DNA from: CAZCBX01 sp964497185
Lineage (GTDB): Bacteria > Bdellovibrionota_G > JALEGL01 > JAGRMV01
NCBI GenBank assembly: GCA_964497185.1
Contig: CAZCBX010000009.1
Span: 1-64,000, forward strand
Length of the DNA stretch: 64,000 bases
Direction: 5' to 3'
Shown here: in pieces, positions 24,324 to 33,647 of the stretch
Numbering within the stretch: position 1 is the first letter of the stretch
How the letters are laid out: each line of letters begins with the position of its first letter
The notes under the pieces: model-generated
Database searches by the model: none
What the model saw: the letters and a program-made list of their open reading frames with translations, nothing else
Told to the model about the DNA's origin: nothing
Program-made: the position numbers and the translations under genes

Positions 24324-24904
24324 TACAATCGACTCTCTTTCACCATGGTTTTGAGTGTGGATAAATTGAGAGGAACAAAGCTTTGCATGTTTGTGGGCCA
24401 CCCTTTTTGTTGTAGAAGCGACTGATTGGCTGGGGTTTGCAGGTTGTCAAAAAGATGGGCGGCTTTGCGCATGGGCCATACTTTGGCCTGTGTCAAATCG
24501 CCGGTTTTGCCTTTGAGCACCATAAATGCCTGCAAGTCGATGGGGCTTGAAAAGCCTTGCGCACTGGCTTGGGGCAGCATTAACAGAACCATTTGCCCTT
24601 TTTGAAAGACGGGAAACCCGTGAAACACGTGATAGTCCCCTTTGGGCGCTTTTTGAGCCAGCTGGGTGAACGAAAAAGTGGCCGGTGTATTGTTGGTCCA
24701 GTCTTCAAGCACCGTAAGTGTGGTGGTGATGCCCCATAGGCCATTGGCTTTTTGCTCAGGCATTTGCTGCGTGACTTGTCCCACAAAAATATGGTGGGCT
24801 TGTTGGGCCATGACTTCGATGTTTCGATCGGGGTACAAAATGGCGCTGGCTTGGCTTGCAAAAAGCACAAGGCAAATTGAAAAAATAAACGTTTGTTTTA
24901 CCAT
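24323..24904 (-). CDS. Exported protein paired with the metzincin
   Basis: The 193-residue protein has a signal peptide (FIFSICLVLFASQASA). The mature part has HHIFVGQVTQQ, TLTVLEDW and GQMVLLMLPQ, which suggest a small beta-rich fold. I do not recognise the family. Its TAA overlaps the ATG of the metzincin gene (TAATG), so the two are translationally coupled and may work together, for example as inhibitor, chaperone or partner. It overlaps the upstream SH3 gene by seven bases. Confidence 0.55.
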   Translation of the reverse strand: MVKQTFIFSICLVLFASQASAILYPDRNIEVMAQQAHHIFVGQVTQQMPEQKANGLWGITTTLTVLEDWTNNTPATFSFTQLAQKAPKGDYHVFHGFPVFQKGQMVLLMLPQASAQGFSSPIDLQAFMVLKGKTGDLTQAKVWPMRKAAHLFDNLQTPANQSLLQQKGWPTNMQSFVPLNLSTLKTMVKESRL

Positions 24905-25794
24905 CGGGTCCTCACAGTTGCGACAAATTGTCCACGAATGTTAAATGGAATGCTGTCTTCGGTGCGCCACACCATGGCTTGCAACCACACAGGCATAAGG
25001 CCCACCGACCATTGCTCGTGGATCAGCCAATCGATGCCCAAACCGCCATGCACATTGACCCCACTGAAAGATTGGTCGCCTTCAAAAAGGTATTCATAGG
25101 TGCTACCGGCTTGGGCGTATAGGCCTAGGGCACGATAGACCCATAGATAATAACTGGCTTCAAGCCCGGCTTCGATGGTTTTAAACGTGTCGTTGGTGGC
25201 AAATTGAACGGGCACGCCCAACCGCAAACGCGAAGCCACCATTTTTTCGATGGCCAACCCAAAGCGGTATTGCCGATCGCCAAAAGATAAATCCTGTGAG
25301 GTATAGTCCTGCACATTGTATATGGCGCCCACGCGTAAGCTGGCTTGGTAGCCGTTGTCGGGCTCAAGCCAAGCTTCCCACTGTTGGGTGGTGTCTGGCT
25401 TTTCTTTTTCTTGCTTTGCTTCTGGTTTGGCTGCACTGGTTTGGGGGGCCACCGATGCGCTGGGTTTGGCCGACGAGGTGTTGTTTTGCGCCACCACCGA
25501 TTGGCGGAAGATTTTAAATTGCTGCGTGGATGGACGAACCCAGCCGTACATGTACTGGCCTTTGCTTAGTCGAATTTTTAATTGAAGCCAGCCGTTTTGC
25601 CGTTTGACCACCTGGCTGCGCTGCCCCGCTTGCAATTCTGTCATAACGGGAGACCCAGGACTGGGGGCTTTATGAACGGCCACCGTTTTGCCAGGTTCTA
25701 CGCGAAGAATAAACTGAAATTCAGCCGCATAGGCGGACGCTGTCAAAAGGCAAGAGCAAACCCAAATCCATACTGATAAATGTTGTTTGCTCAC
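24898..25794 (-). CDS. SH3-domain protein with outer-membrane beta-barrel-like C-terminus
   Basis: The 298-residue protein has a signal peptide (a basic start, then VWICSCLLTASAYA-like hydrophobic core). A bacterial SH3 domain spans about 30-95 (VAVHKAPSPGSPVMTELQAG, NGWLQLKIRL, GWVRPS), which usually binds peptidoglycan. A Ser/Ala/Pro/Lys linker follows. A C-terminal domain of alternating strands (LRVGAIYNV, YRFGLAIEKM, LRLGVPVQF, ASYYLWVYRALGLYAQAGS) ends FVATVRTRW, like an outer-membrane barrel. It could link cell wall and outer membrane. Confidence 0.6.
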   Translation of the reverse strand: MSKQHLSVWIWVCSCLLTASAYAAEFQFILRVEPGKTVAVHKAPSPGSPVMTELQAGQRSQVVKRQNGWLQLKIRLSKGQYMYGWVRPSTQQFKIFRQSVVAQNNTSSAKPSASVAPQTSAAKPEAKQEKEKPDTTQQWEAWLEPDNGYQASLRVGAIYNVQDYTSQDLSFGDRQYRFGLAIEKMVASRLRLGVPVQFATNDTFKTIEAGLEASYYLWVYRALGLYAQAGSTYEYLFEGDQSFSGVNVHGGLGIDWLIHEQWSVGLMPVWLQAMVWRTEDSIPFNIRGQFVATVRTRW

Positions 25795-25802
25795 CCGAGA
25801 TC

Positions 25803-28800
25803 CTATCGATTGTAATTTTGGAATGCTTTGTTGATGTCGATGGTTTTGCCCACGCCGTCCAAGGAGTTAACCGGCACTGTTTTGGCAAACGCTTTATCGG
25901 CTTCATCTTCTTTGCCCAATGCTTTGTAGGCCACGCCCATATGAAAATATGCATCGGTTAACGTGGGATCCAAGGATACGGCTTTTTTGCTGTAGGCAAT
26001 GGCTTGTTCATAGTTTTTTTCTTGAACCGCCACTTGGCCGAGGCCGTAGTAGTTCAGCGCATCATCGCTGCGAAGATCCATGGCTTTTTCAAAATACCGT
26101 TTGCTTTTGCTGTATTTCTTTTCTTTGATTTGTGACAGTCCCATGTAGGTATGCGCCTTGGCATCGTTGCTATCTGCCGATATGGCGGACTCAAGGTGAC
26201 GACGGGCATCGCGGTAAGATTGATCTTCGTAATATGCGCGGCCCAGCAAATATTGAATTTGGCTGTCTTGGGGGTGGGCTTTGGCATAATCTTTTAAGTC
26301 AGCAATGGCCATGCTGGGCTTATCCACCGCAAGCTCTAGCTCGGCCAGATCAATGCGAATGTCGCGTTCGCCTGGGCTGTATTTTAAAATGCTTCTGTAT
26401 TGCTCGATGGCCTTGCTTTGATAGTCGATGTTGGCGTACAACTCGGCCAGGGCCACGCGGGCTTCGGTGTACTGCTCGTTGATGGAAATGGCTTTAAGAT
26501 ACGCTTTTTCTTTTCGCTGTTTTTGCGTTTTGGTGGAGAAAAGATTGGCTTTTCGAAACCACGCTTGGGCGTAATCGTCTTTAAGGTTGGTGGCCGTTTC
26601 ATAAGCGGTAAGCGCTTGGTTGTTGCGCTTTTGTTTTTCGTACACCGTGCCTAGCTCATAATAAGCGATGGGCTGTTTGGCATCCAAGGAGATGGTTTTT
26701 TTAAGCTGCTGCTCTGCAAAGTCCAACTCACCCCAAATGTTGTAGATCATCCCCATGCGCAGGTATGAAATGGACTCTTTGGGGGCTTGGTCTTGCACCA
26801 CTTGATAGGCTTGAAAACTTTCTTGATACGATTTGTTTTGAAAATAAATATCACCCAACAACACTTGAGATGGAACATGACGGCTGTTGATGTTCACCGC
26901 TCGTTCCAAACGCTGCTGAGCCAGAGCAAACTTTTGCTCTTTGTAATACAACGCACCCACATGGGCCAGAGCCTCAAAGTGATCGGCTTTTAAGTCCAAC
27001 ACTTGCTCAAATGCCATGATGGCTTTGGCCGTTTGACCGCTGGCCTCGTAGGCCAAAGCACGTTCTTGCGCCACTTGTACATCTTTGGGATTGATTTTAA
27101 AGGCTTCTTCAAACGACTCGGCGGCTTTGCGGTCGTCTCCCAAACTTCGGTACGCGCGAGCACGGCCCACCCATGCTTGAAAGTTTTTGTCATCAATGCG
27201 ATTGACGCGTGCGTAAGTTTGCGTGGCTTGCGCGTATTGTTGGTTGGCAGCCAGTGCCGCGGCCAGACTCATCAATACGTCGACGTTTTGGCCATCCAAC
27301 TCTTGGGCTTTGCTATAGACTTGTACCGCTTGTGGATATTGCTTGGCCTTAAACAGCGCATCTCCGTAATCCATTTGATAAGTTAAATTGTCCGGCATCA
27401 GCGCCGCTGCTTTTTGGTAATGGCTTAACGCTCGGTCTTTTTCGATGGTTGCCAAATACCAATAGCTGGCATGGGCTTTGGAATCGATGTCGACGGAACG
27501 TTTGAGAGGAGACAAGGCCATCTTCGATTGCCCACTTTTGGCATAGGCAATGCCCAGCTTTTGAAAGCCCAAAGCATACGATGGTTTCAGGCGTGTGACT
27601 TGTGCGTATCGCTCCACCGCTTCGCGGTAGTTTTGCTCTTTCATGTGCAAGTCACCCAATTTTTCTTGGGCCAACACCGCGTTGGGGTTTTGCAGAACAA
27701 TTTTTTTCAAAGAGTCTTTGGCTTCGCGGTCTTTGCCCAGCTCCATTTGCACCAACGCCAATTCGTATAAAATTTCTTCGTCGCCGGGGTTCAGTGTGAG
27801 CGCACGCTCGTAAGCGTTTTGGGCTTTTTCGTATTCTTGCATCAAACGGTAGGCTTTGGCCTGGGCTTCCGAAGTTTTGGCCGTGGGTGCGCCAAGCAAA
27901 TGCAGCTGTTCAAACGTGGCGGCTGCTTCAGGGTATTTTTGACTTTGCAACAAGAGCATGCCCTTTTCTTCCATGGCTTCTTGAGACTGAGGGCTTTTGG
28001 CCAATACCTTTTTGTACTGATCGATGGCGCCCTTTTTATCACCGGTTTGGTCTTTGAGCTGTGCGACCTTGAGGCCCGCGGATACATTGGTGTTGTCGGC
28101 ATCAAATGCGTTTTGATAAAGCGAGATCAATGCCTTGGGACTGTTGCCATTTTTTTCTTGGGCTTGCGCATACCGATAAGGCAAGACGCCATTGTTTCCG
28201 TCAACTTTCATGGCACGGGCAAAATAGGCACTGGCGGCACTGTAATCTTTTTGCAGGTAGGAAATTTCACCCAGGCGGGCCAAACCCAAGGCGTGCTCTG
28301 GTTTTTGACGAACCAGACGCTGATAATACGCTTTGCTTTTAGAATACTCTTTGGCTTCATAGGTTAGATTGGCCATGGCCTCTAGGGCTTGTAAATCGGT
28401 GGGGTCTTTTTCAAGCGAGCGCTCGTAGGCGCTGGTGGCCTGAATCATGCTGTTTTTTTTCAAAAACAGCGCGCCCAATCGGTTGCTGTGCGCTACTTTT
28501 TTGGGTTCTAGTTTTTCAAGCTGTTGCAATGCCTCTACTTGCACGCGGTATTGATCGGCTTGGGCCGATACGGCCACCAAAGCTTCCCAATCGGATACGC
28601 TGGTGGGTCGAAGCTTCAGTGCTTCTTGATAGGCTTCGATGGCTCTTTCGTATTGCTTCATGGCGCGGTAGGTTCGCGCACGGTTGGCATAGGCGGGAAA
28701 ATAATTGGTTTTAAAAGCAATGCTGCGATTGAATGCATCCAGTGCTGTGGTGTAATCACGAATGCCGTATGCGCTTTCGCCAAATGCGTTCCACAGTTGA

Positions 28801-30119
28801 AGATCTTGCGGATTGGCTGTGGTGGCTTCTTGAAACACATCAAAGGCTTTGCTGTATTTTTGCTCTTTGAGATAAATGTAGCCCAAGCGCTCTTTGGCCA
28901 TGGCGCTGGCCGGGCCACCCAATCGGATCACCCGTTGGTATTCAGTGACGGCTTTTTTATCTTGATCGGTGGCTTCCAACGCCCGCGCATACCCGTAGCG
29001 GCCGTAGGCATCTTTTTTGTCCATTCGAATGGCTTTGTTGTAATACGACTTGGCTTGCTCGTAATCTTTTTGAACAAATGCCACATCACCCAACGCGGCA
29101 TACACTTGCGCCGTTTGGCCTTCAGGAATTTGCAATGCTTTGGTAAGCGTGGCTTTGGCTGCATCGTATTGTTTGGTTTGTCGCTGGGTTTTGCCCAAAA
29201 GCATTAAGGAAGGCACAAAATCACTTTTTTTACTCAGGCTGCTTTCAAGCGCCGATACGGCTTTGGCATAATTGGCCTGACGGTACGCAATGACGCCTTT
29301 TTCGTAATAGCCAAGGTGGGGATTGTAATTGTAGCGGATGGAGCGCTCTAGCGCTTCGAGTGCTTGTTTGTCTCGGTTGCTGCTGGACAGCACTTGGCCC
29401 ACTTCGAGCCATGCTTGACCATTTTTGGGATCCATTTTTAAAATAGAAGAGTACTCACCAATGGCCGCATTGGGGTCATCGTTGAGGTTGTAAGATTGTG
29501 CCAGCAAAATGCGCATGGGCACATTGCGGGGGAAATCACTTTTCATGTTTTCCAATGCGTAGCTCATTTCTTTGGGCGAAATGCCTTTGCGAATGTCTAC
29601 AGTGATTAAGCCAGCGCGGGCCATTTCGTTGCGGGGATCAAGTCTGGTGGCTTTTTGAAAATACTCTTCGGCGGCAGAAACTTTGTTCTGCTGATTTAAC
29701 TGATAGGCGCCCAGGTAGGCATACACTTTGGCGTCTTTGGTGTCGTTTTTGGCGGCTTTGGACAACATGGGCTGCGCTTTGGCCAGATCGCCCTGCTGTG
29801 CATAAATCAGACCCAAACGCTCCAACGATGGCAAATGATCGCTGTTGATGTTCAGCGCACTTTGAAACTGTTTTTTGGCTTCTTCAACATTTTTACCACG
29901 CATAGCCACTTGACCCAGCCAGTAATAGGCTTCAAAGGCTTGTGGGTTTTGAGAGATGGTTTGATAGAGATAGGTTTTGGCTTGTTTATCTTGCCCGACT
30001 TCGTAACTTTGAATGCCTCGCTGCAAGGATACTTGTGCATCGGTGGTTTGCTGAGCGAACGTGGGTGATGCCAATGTTAAAGCTAGCGCCACAATGGCTG
30101 CGTTGAAGGGATGTCGCAT
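25803..30119 (-). CDS. Very large exported TPR protein
   Basis: The protein has 1438 residues from the ATG at 30119, which has AAGGAG eight bases upstream and gives a signal peptide (FNAAIVALALTLASPTFAQQ). Almost the entire mature protein is tetratricopeptide repeats of 34 residues (pattern AxxxYxKALxxxPxNxxAxxxLG), about forty by length. TPR arrays form superhelical scaffolds for protein assembly. Its place after a PilF/Tgl-like lipoprotein and before SH3 and protease genes suggests a periplasmic or outer-membrane scaffold. Large TPR proteins serve gliding and polysaccharide machineries in myxobacteria, but a direct link is not shown here. Confidence 0.8.
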   Translation of the reverse strand: MRHPFNAAIVALALTLASPTFAQQTTDAQVSLQRGIQSYEVGQDKQAKTYLYQTISQNPQAFEAYYWLGQVAMRGKNVEEAKKQFQSALNINSDHLPSLERLGLIYAQQGDLAKAQPMLSKAAKNDTKDAKVYAYLGAYQLNQQNKVSAAEEYFQKATRLDPRNEMARAGLITVDIRKGISPKEMSYALENMKSDFPRNVPMRILLAQSYNLNDDPNAAIGEYSSILKMDPKNGQAWLEVGQVLSSSNRDKQALEALERSIRYNYNPHLGYYEKGVIAYRQANYAKAVSALESSLSKKSDFVPSLMLLGKTQRQTKQYDAAKATLTKALQIPEGQTAQVYAALGDVAFVQKDYEQAKSYYNKAIRMDKKDAYGRYGYARALEATDQDKKAVTEYQRVIRLGGPASAMAKERLGYIYLKEQKYSKAFDVFQEATTANPQDLQLWNAFGESAYGIRDYTTALDAFNRSIAFKTNYFPAYANRARTYRAMKQYERAIEAYQEALKLRPTSVSDWEALVAVSAQADQYRVQVEALQQLEKLEPKKVAHSNRLGALFLKKNSMIQATSAYERSLEKDPTDLQALEAMANLTYEAKEYSKSKAYYQRLVRQKPEHALGLARLGEISYLQKDYSAASAYFARAMKVDGNNGVLPYRYAQAQEKNGNSPKALISLYQNAFDADNTNVSAGLKVAQLKDQTGDKKGAIDQYKKVLAKSPQSQEAMEEKGMLLLQSQKYPEAAATFEQLHLLGAPTAKTSEAQAKAYRLMQEYEKAQNAYERALTLNPGDEEILYELALVQMELGKDREAKDSLKKIVLQNPNAVLAQEKLGDLHMKEQNYREAVERYAQVTRLKPSYALGFQKLGIAYAKSGQSKMALSPLKRSVDIDSKAHASYWYLATIEKDRALSHYQKAAALMPDNLTYQMDYGDALFKAKQYPQAVQVYSKAQELDGQNVDVLMSLAAALAANQQYAQATQTYARVNRIDDKNFQAWVGRARAYRSLGDDRKAAESFEEAFKINPKDVQVAQERALAYEASGQTAKAIMAFEQVLDLKADHFEALAHVGALYYKEQKFALAQQRLERAVNINSRHVPSQVLLGDIYFQNKSYQESFQAYQVVQDQAPKESISYLRMGMIYNIWGELDFAEQQLKKTISLDAKQPIAYYELGTVYEKQKRNNQALTAYETATNLKDDYAQAWFRKANLFSTKTQKQRKEKAYLKAISINEQYTEARVALAELYANIDYQSKAIEQYRSILKYSPGERDIRIDLAELELAVDKPSMAIADLKDYAKAHPQDSQIQYLLGRAYYEDQSYRDARRHLESAISADSNDAKAHTYMGLSQIKEKKYSKSKRYFEKAMDLRSDDALNYYGLGQVAVQEKNYEQAIAYSKKAVSLDPTLTDAYFHMGVAYKALGKEDEADKAFAKTVPVNSLDGVGKTIDINKAFQNYNR

Positions 30120-30205
30120 GGTAACTCCTTTATAAACACTCCCCTTTTGTTTTTTAAACGGGTGGGGATGATTCACTGACCCTGTTGACATACGTTTCAA
30201 CAACA

Positions 30206-30973
30206 TTAGCGATACAATTGAAGACTGTTTTCACATTTTGTTTTAAATCGGTTTTTAACGTCTTGTTCAACACAATGTTTGAGCGCGGTTACGCCCTGTT
30301 TTGGTTTTTTTAGCTGAAAAGACGTTAAGGCTAGATGGTATTGAATGTCACCACAGGCAATGCCCCACGCACCTTTGGGAGAAGCATCACAAGCTTCAGC
30401 GCCGCGAGTGAGTAACTCTTCGGCTTCTTCAAAGTTGCTTTCATTGTAGTACATGTTGCCCAGCGATTGAATGCTTAAAACGAAGTTTTTATTGTGCACC
30501 AACGATTTTAAATACATTTTCATGGCGGTGGCGGGATCGTCTTGTTTTTCGGCAATCAGACCCAAGTTGTAATAGGCGCGCTCTGCGTTGTTGTAGGTGA
30601 CCACTTCCACCGCTTTTTGGCAGTGGTGCTTGGCTTTGTCGTAGTCGGCTTCGCTGATGTAAAAACCACAAAGATTGGTGTGGGCTTCGGCGTATTCAGG
30701 CTCGATGTCAACCGCACGGTTCATGTGCTGACGGGCCATGTCGTAATCGCCCATTTGCCCATAAATGATGCCCAAAAAGTTTTGAACTTCGGCATTTTTC
30801 TTATCGGCCTTTTCGGCTTTCAGGCCTTCCGCCAAGGCTTGGGTTAGCTCTTGCTTCAGGTACAGCTGCTGAGCTGCTCGAAAGTGGAGTTCGGCTTTTT
30901 CAACGCGATTGGCGCGGTTGCTACAAGCCACCATCGCTAACAGAGAAATACAAATTAGGGTTTTTTTCATCAT
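30206..30973 (-). CDS. TPR lipoprotein, PilF/Tgl-like
   Basis: The 255-residue protein has a lipoprotein signal peptide (LICISLLAMVAC, lipobox Cys at residue 17) followed by about five TPR units. QNFLGIIYGQMGDYDMARQH and AHTNLCGFYISEADYDKAKH are typical of PilF/PilW and myxobacterial Tgl, the outer-membrane lipoproteins that assemble the PilQ secretin. It ends CENSLQLYR. It is nine bases from mtnP upstream and followed by the giant TPR gene. The pilus locus lies only about 8 kb away, which supports the pilotin role, though a general TPR lipoprotein is possible. Confidence 0.65.
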   Translation of the reverse strand: MMKKTLICISLLAMVACSNRANRVEKAELHFRAAQQLYLKQELTQALAEGLKAEKADKKNAEVQNFLGIIYGQMGDYDMARQHMNRAVDIEPEYAEAHTNLCGFYISEADYDKAKHHCQKAVEVVTYNNAERAYYNLGLIAEKQDDPATAMKMYLKSLVHNKNFVLSIQSLGNMYYNESNFEEAEELLTRGAEACDASPKGAWGIACGDIQYHLALTSFQLKKPKQGVTALKHCVEQDVKNRFKTKCENSLQLYR

Positions 30974-30982
30974 GGGTCTATT

Positions 30983-31834
30983 CTATAAATCTTGGAGCAA
31001 AAGGGAAAGTTTTTCTCGTGTTTCTGCAGGGGCGTGTTCAAATGGCAATACAGACTTTTTAAGCACGCCTTTAAAGGGCGATGGGCCCTCGCACATGTCT
31101 TTGGCCAACTCTGCGATGATTTTTTTGGCCGTTTCCACATTTTTTTTCATGACTTCGAGCACGCCCAGCGCGTTGACATCTTCTTCGCCCTCGCGCCAGC
31201 AGTCATAATCGGTGGATAAGGCCAGCGTTGCATAGGACATTTCAGCCTCCCGCGCCAGCTTGGCTTCGGTCAGATTGGTCATGCCGATGATGGATGCGCC
31301 AATGGATCGGTAAAACATGCTCTCGGCTTTGGTGGAAAACATGGGGCCTTCCATGTTGACGTAGGTTCCGCCCACATGGGTTTTGGCGCCCACCCGATCG
31401 CAGGCTTGCTTGATTTTGTCTTGAAGTTTTTTGCAGATGGGCTGCCCAAAGGGCACATGGGCAACAATGCCGTCGCCAAAAAAGGTGGCGTTTCGGTCTT
31501 TGGTGCGGTCGAAAAATTGATCGGGCAACACCATATCCCCTGGGGGAATTTCTTCTTTGAGGCTGCCCACGGCTGACACGCTTAAAATGTACTCCACACC
31601 CAGTTTTTTCATGCCATAGACGTTGGCGCGGTAATTGACTTCGGATGGGGTGAACTGGTGGTTGTATCCGTGGCGCGGCACAAAAAACAATTTGCACCCA
31701 TGGAGATCACCGCTCATAAACGCGCCTGAGGGGTCACCAAAAGGGGTTTGCACGTTGTGCTTTTCGATATTTTGCAGGCCTTCAATTTCGTAGAGGCCGC
31801 TGCCTCCAATGATACCCAATACCTTTTGCGTCAT
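30983..31834 (-). CDS. mtnP: S-methyl-5'-thioadenosine phosphorylase
   Basis: The 283-residue protein is of normal length for the family. It shows the purine/MTA phosphorylase phosphate-binding start (VLGIIGGSGLYEI), FVPRHGYNHQFTPSEVNYRAN with the catalytic His region, and EGPMFSTKAESMFYR followed by GMTNLTEAKLAREAEMSYA. It splits methylthioadenosine with phosphate into adenine and methylthioribose-1-phosphate in methionine salvage. GMTNLTEAKLA favours MTA over inosine/guanosine substrates. The ATG is at 31834. It heads the minus-strand run into the TPR lipoprotein gene. Confidence 0.9.
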   Translation of the reverse strand: MTQKVLGIIGGSGLYEIEGLQNIEKHNVQTPFGDPSGAFMSGDLHGCKLFFVPRHGYNHQFTPSEVNYRANVYGMKKLGVEYILSVSAVGSLKEEIPPGDMVLPDQFFDRTKDRNATFFGDGIVAHVPFGQPICKKLQDKIKQACDRVGAKTHVGGTYVNMEGPMFSTKAESMFYRSIGASIIGMTNLTEAKLAREAEMSYATLALSTDYDCWREGEEDVNALGVLEVMKKNVETAKKIIAELAKDMCEGPSPFKGVLKKSVLPFEHAPAETREKLSLLLQDL

Positions 31835-31910
31835 GGCTGATGATCCTTTCCTGCCAGGTTGATATAGTACCTGTTTATATCACAGCCGGGTGAAAGGTCG
31901 AGCAAAGGCG

Positions 31911-32459
31911 CTAGAGCAGGATTTGTTGGTAAAGGCGTATATGCTCAATGCGGGTGGGATCGTCGGACCGTGGAAAAACGCATATTTTTTGATTGGGCCT
32001 GCGTGCCAAAATGGCGCAGCCATCTTTGGTCCACCATGCATCCAGCATGTCAACCCAGTGGGCGTTGCGATGACAATCGGATTCTTGTATCCGTTTGCTC
32101 CATCGTTGCTCGCCTTTTAAAACAGTTTGGTTGGGGTTGCAATCCTGGTTGAGAACATCCTGAACATAAAACAAGTAGCCCTTGGCATTGGGATTGATGG
32201 CGGGTTGGACTTCATGATGCTTCTCGATTAAATAAATGGAGGCCAGGTATTCCCATTGCCCTTCAAATGGGTCCATGCTTTGCACCCGCAAAAAAGGGTT
32301 GGGATGCGCGGCGCGATATTGATCGGAGTTGGCCACAAACAAAGCTGCTTCTTGAAACAAAGGATCTGCATTTACTTCTGGCCGCAGCACATATTCTTGC
32401 GCGAGGCTCACGGTACAAAACAGCAACAAAACCCAACCCATGGCGATACGTCCAATCAT
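31911..32459 (-). CDS. Exported hypothetical protein
   Basis: The protein has 182 residues from the ATG at 32459, chosen because the product then starts with a signal peptide (RIAMGWVLLLFCTVSLA, cut before QEY). The mature part has three cysteines, several Trp/Tyr-rich stretches (FEGQWEYLASIYLI) and no recognised domain. It lies between rlmN and mtnP with short gaps and probably shares their transcript. It is likely periplasmic. Confidence 0.5.
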   Translation of the reverse strand: MIGRIAMGWVLLLFCTVSLAQEYVLRPEVNADPLFQEAALFVANSDQYRAAHPNPFLRVQSMDPFEGQWEYLASIYLIEKHHEVQPAINPNAKGYLFYVQDVLNQDCNPNQTVLKGEQRWSKRIQESDCHRNAHWVDMLDAWWTKDGCAILARRPNQKICVFPRSDDPTRIEHIRLYQQILL

Positions 32460-32522
32460 ACTCTTCTTATAGCGCAACACAGCATTGCTTGGCAAGTTGT
32501 GCAGAATCGAATGATCAATGGG

Positions 32523-33563
32523 TTAATGGGCCTGAGGCAAGGATGACTTGTCGTTGAGGGCCGAGCTGAGCTGGCCGCAGGCGCCAAAGATGTCTTGGCC
32601 GCGGTTTTTGCGAATGGAGGTGTAAAAACCGGCTTTCATCAAAATGTCGCGGTAGCGCAGCAAATCTTCTTTTTTGGGGGCTTTGAGGTCTGGAAAATGC
32701 GGATTTTCGTTGTAGGGAATCAAATTAACTTTGGCCTGAAGGCCTTCGAGAAATTTCACCAGATTTTTGGCCTCTTCCACGGTGTCGGTTTGACCGGACA
32801 CCATGACAACTTCAAACATGATTTTTTTCCATTTGTTTTTGGGAAATTGCAGGAGCGTGGCTTTGAGTTTTTCAAGGTTGTACTTGCGATTGATGGGCAT
32901 CCAATGATCGCGCGATTGATTGGAAGAGCCGGTGAGCGAAACAGCCAAGCTTACGTTGGTTCGGTCAATGAAGGGCAAAATTTTGGGCAGCGTGCCGGCC
33001 GTTGACACGGAAATTTTACGGTGGCCAAAGGAGAAGGCTTTGGGCTCTTTGAGCCAGTCGATGGCACCCACCAAATTGTCGAAATTAAGCAAAGGTTCGC
33101 CCATGCCCATGAACACCAAGTTGCTTAAGTCACACTCTTCAACGTATTGTACATAGCGGATTTGCTCTACGATTTCGGCTTGGGTAAGATTGCGCGAAAA
33201 CCCTTGCAAGCCTGTGACACAAAATTGACACTTGAGTGCGCAGCCCACCTGAGAGGACACGCATAAGGTGGCGCGGTTTTCTTCTGGAATGTAAACGGTT
33301 TCGATGCTTTTGCCGTCTTCCAGTTCAAAGTGGTATTTGCGGGTGCCGTCTACGGAGATTTGCCGCTCAACTTTCCAGGCGGGAAAAGTAAAAGCCTGAG
33401 CAAGCTGCGTGCGAAAGTCTTGGGGCAGATTCGACATGGCTTCAAAGTCGAATACGTTTTTATCAAACATCCACTCCAATACTTGGCCTGCACGATACTT
33501 GGGCTGGCCCTGCTCGACCACCCATGCTTCAAAAGCTTCTTTGGTTTGAAGAAAAAAATTCAT
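32523..33563 (-). CDS. rlmN: 23S rRNA/tRNA (adenine-C2) methyltransferase RlmN
   Basis: The 346-residue radical-SAM enzyme carries the cluster motif C-x3-C-x2-C in CALKCQFCVTG, and GMGEPLLNFDNL follows near residue 150. The C-terminal Cys needed for the methyl-adduct mechanism is in IFGACGQL. RlmN methylates A2503 of 23S rRNA and A37 of some tRNAs and helps translation accuracy. It is downstream of ndk on the same strand, with a GGGGACAG hairpin between them. Confidence 0.95.
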   Translation of the reverse strand: MNFFLQTKEAFEAWVVEQGQPKYRAGQVLEWMFDKNVFDFEAMSNLPQDFRTQLAQAFTFPAWKVERQISVDGTRKYHFELEDGKSIETVYIPEENRATLCVSSQVGCALKCQFCVTGLQGFSRNLTQAEIVEQIRYVQYVEECDLSNLVFMGMGEPLLNFDNLVGAIDWLKEPKAFSFGHRKISVSTAGTLPKILPFIDRTNVSLAVSLTGSSNQSRDHWMPINRKYNLEKLKATLLQFPKNKWKKIMFEVVMVSGQTDTVEEAKNLVKFLEGLQAKVNLIPYNENPHFPDLKAPKKEDLLRYRDILMKAGFYTSIRKNRGQDIFGACGQLSSALNDKSSLPQAH

Positions 33564-33611
33564 CGGTGGTGCGTTGTATCTGGATCACGCCCAAAATGCA
33601 ACCAGCGCTTG

Positions 33612-33641
33612 AGGGGACAGGTGCCTTGGGAACCTGCCCCC
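33612..33641. repeat. GGGGACAGGT hairpin
   Basis: GGGGACAGGTGCCTT and GGGAACCTGCCCC form an imperfect palindrome with one bulged A. It lies between ndk and rlmN. It resembles the perfect hairpin at 38889-38921 (GGGGACAGACACC). These GGGGACAG palindromes are a different, sparser repeat type than the AATTCCGGGG family. It may also attenuate transcription from ndk into rlmN. Confidence 0.6.
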
Positions 33642-33647
33642 ATAAGA

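Noticed and set aside
27003..29207. Long plus-strand open frames opposite the TPR gene
   Set aside because: Several frames of 75-227 codons mirror the repeated codons of the TPR gene; they have odd composition and no ribosome sites.
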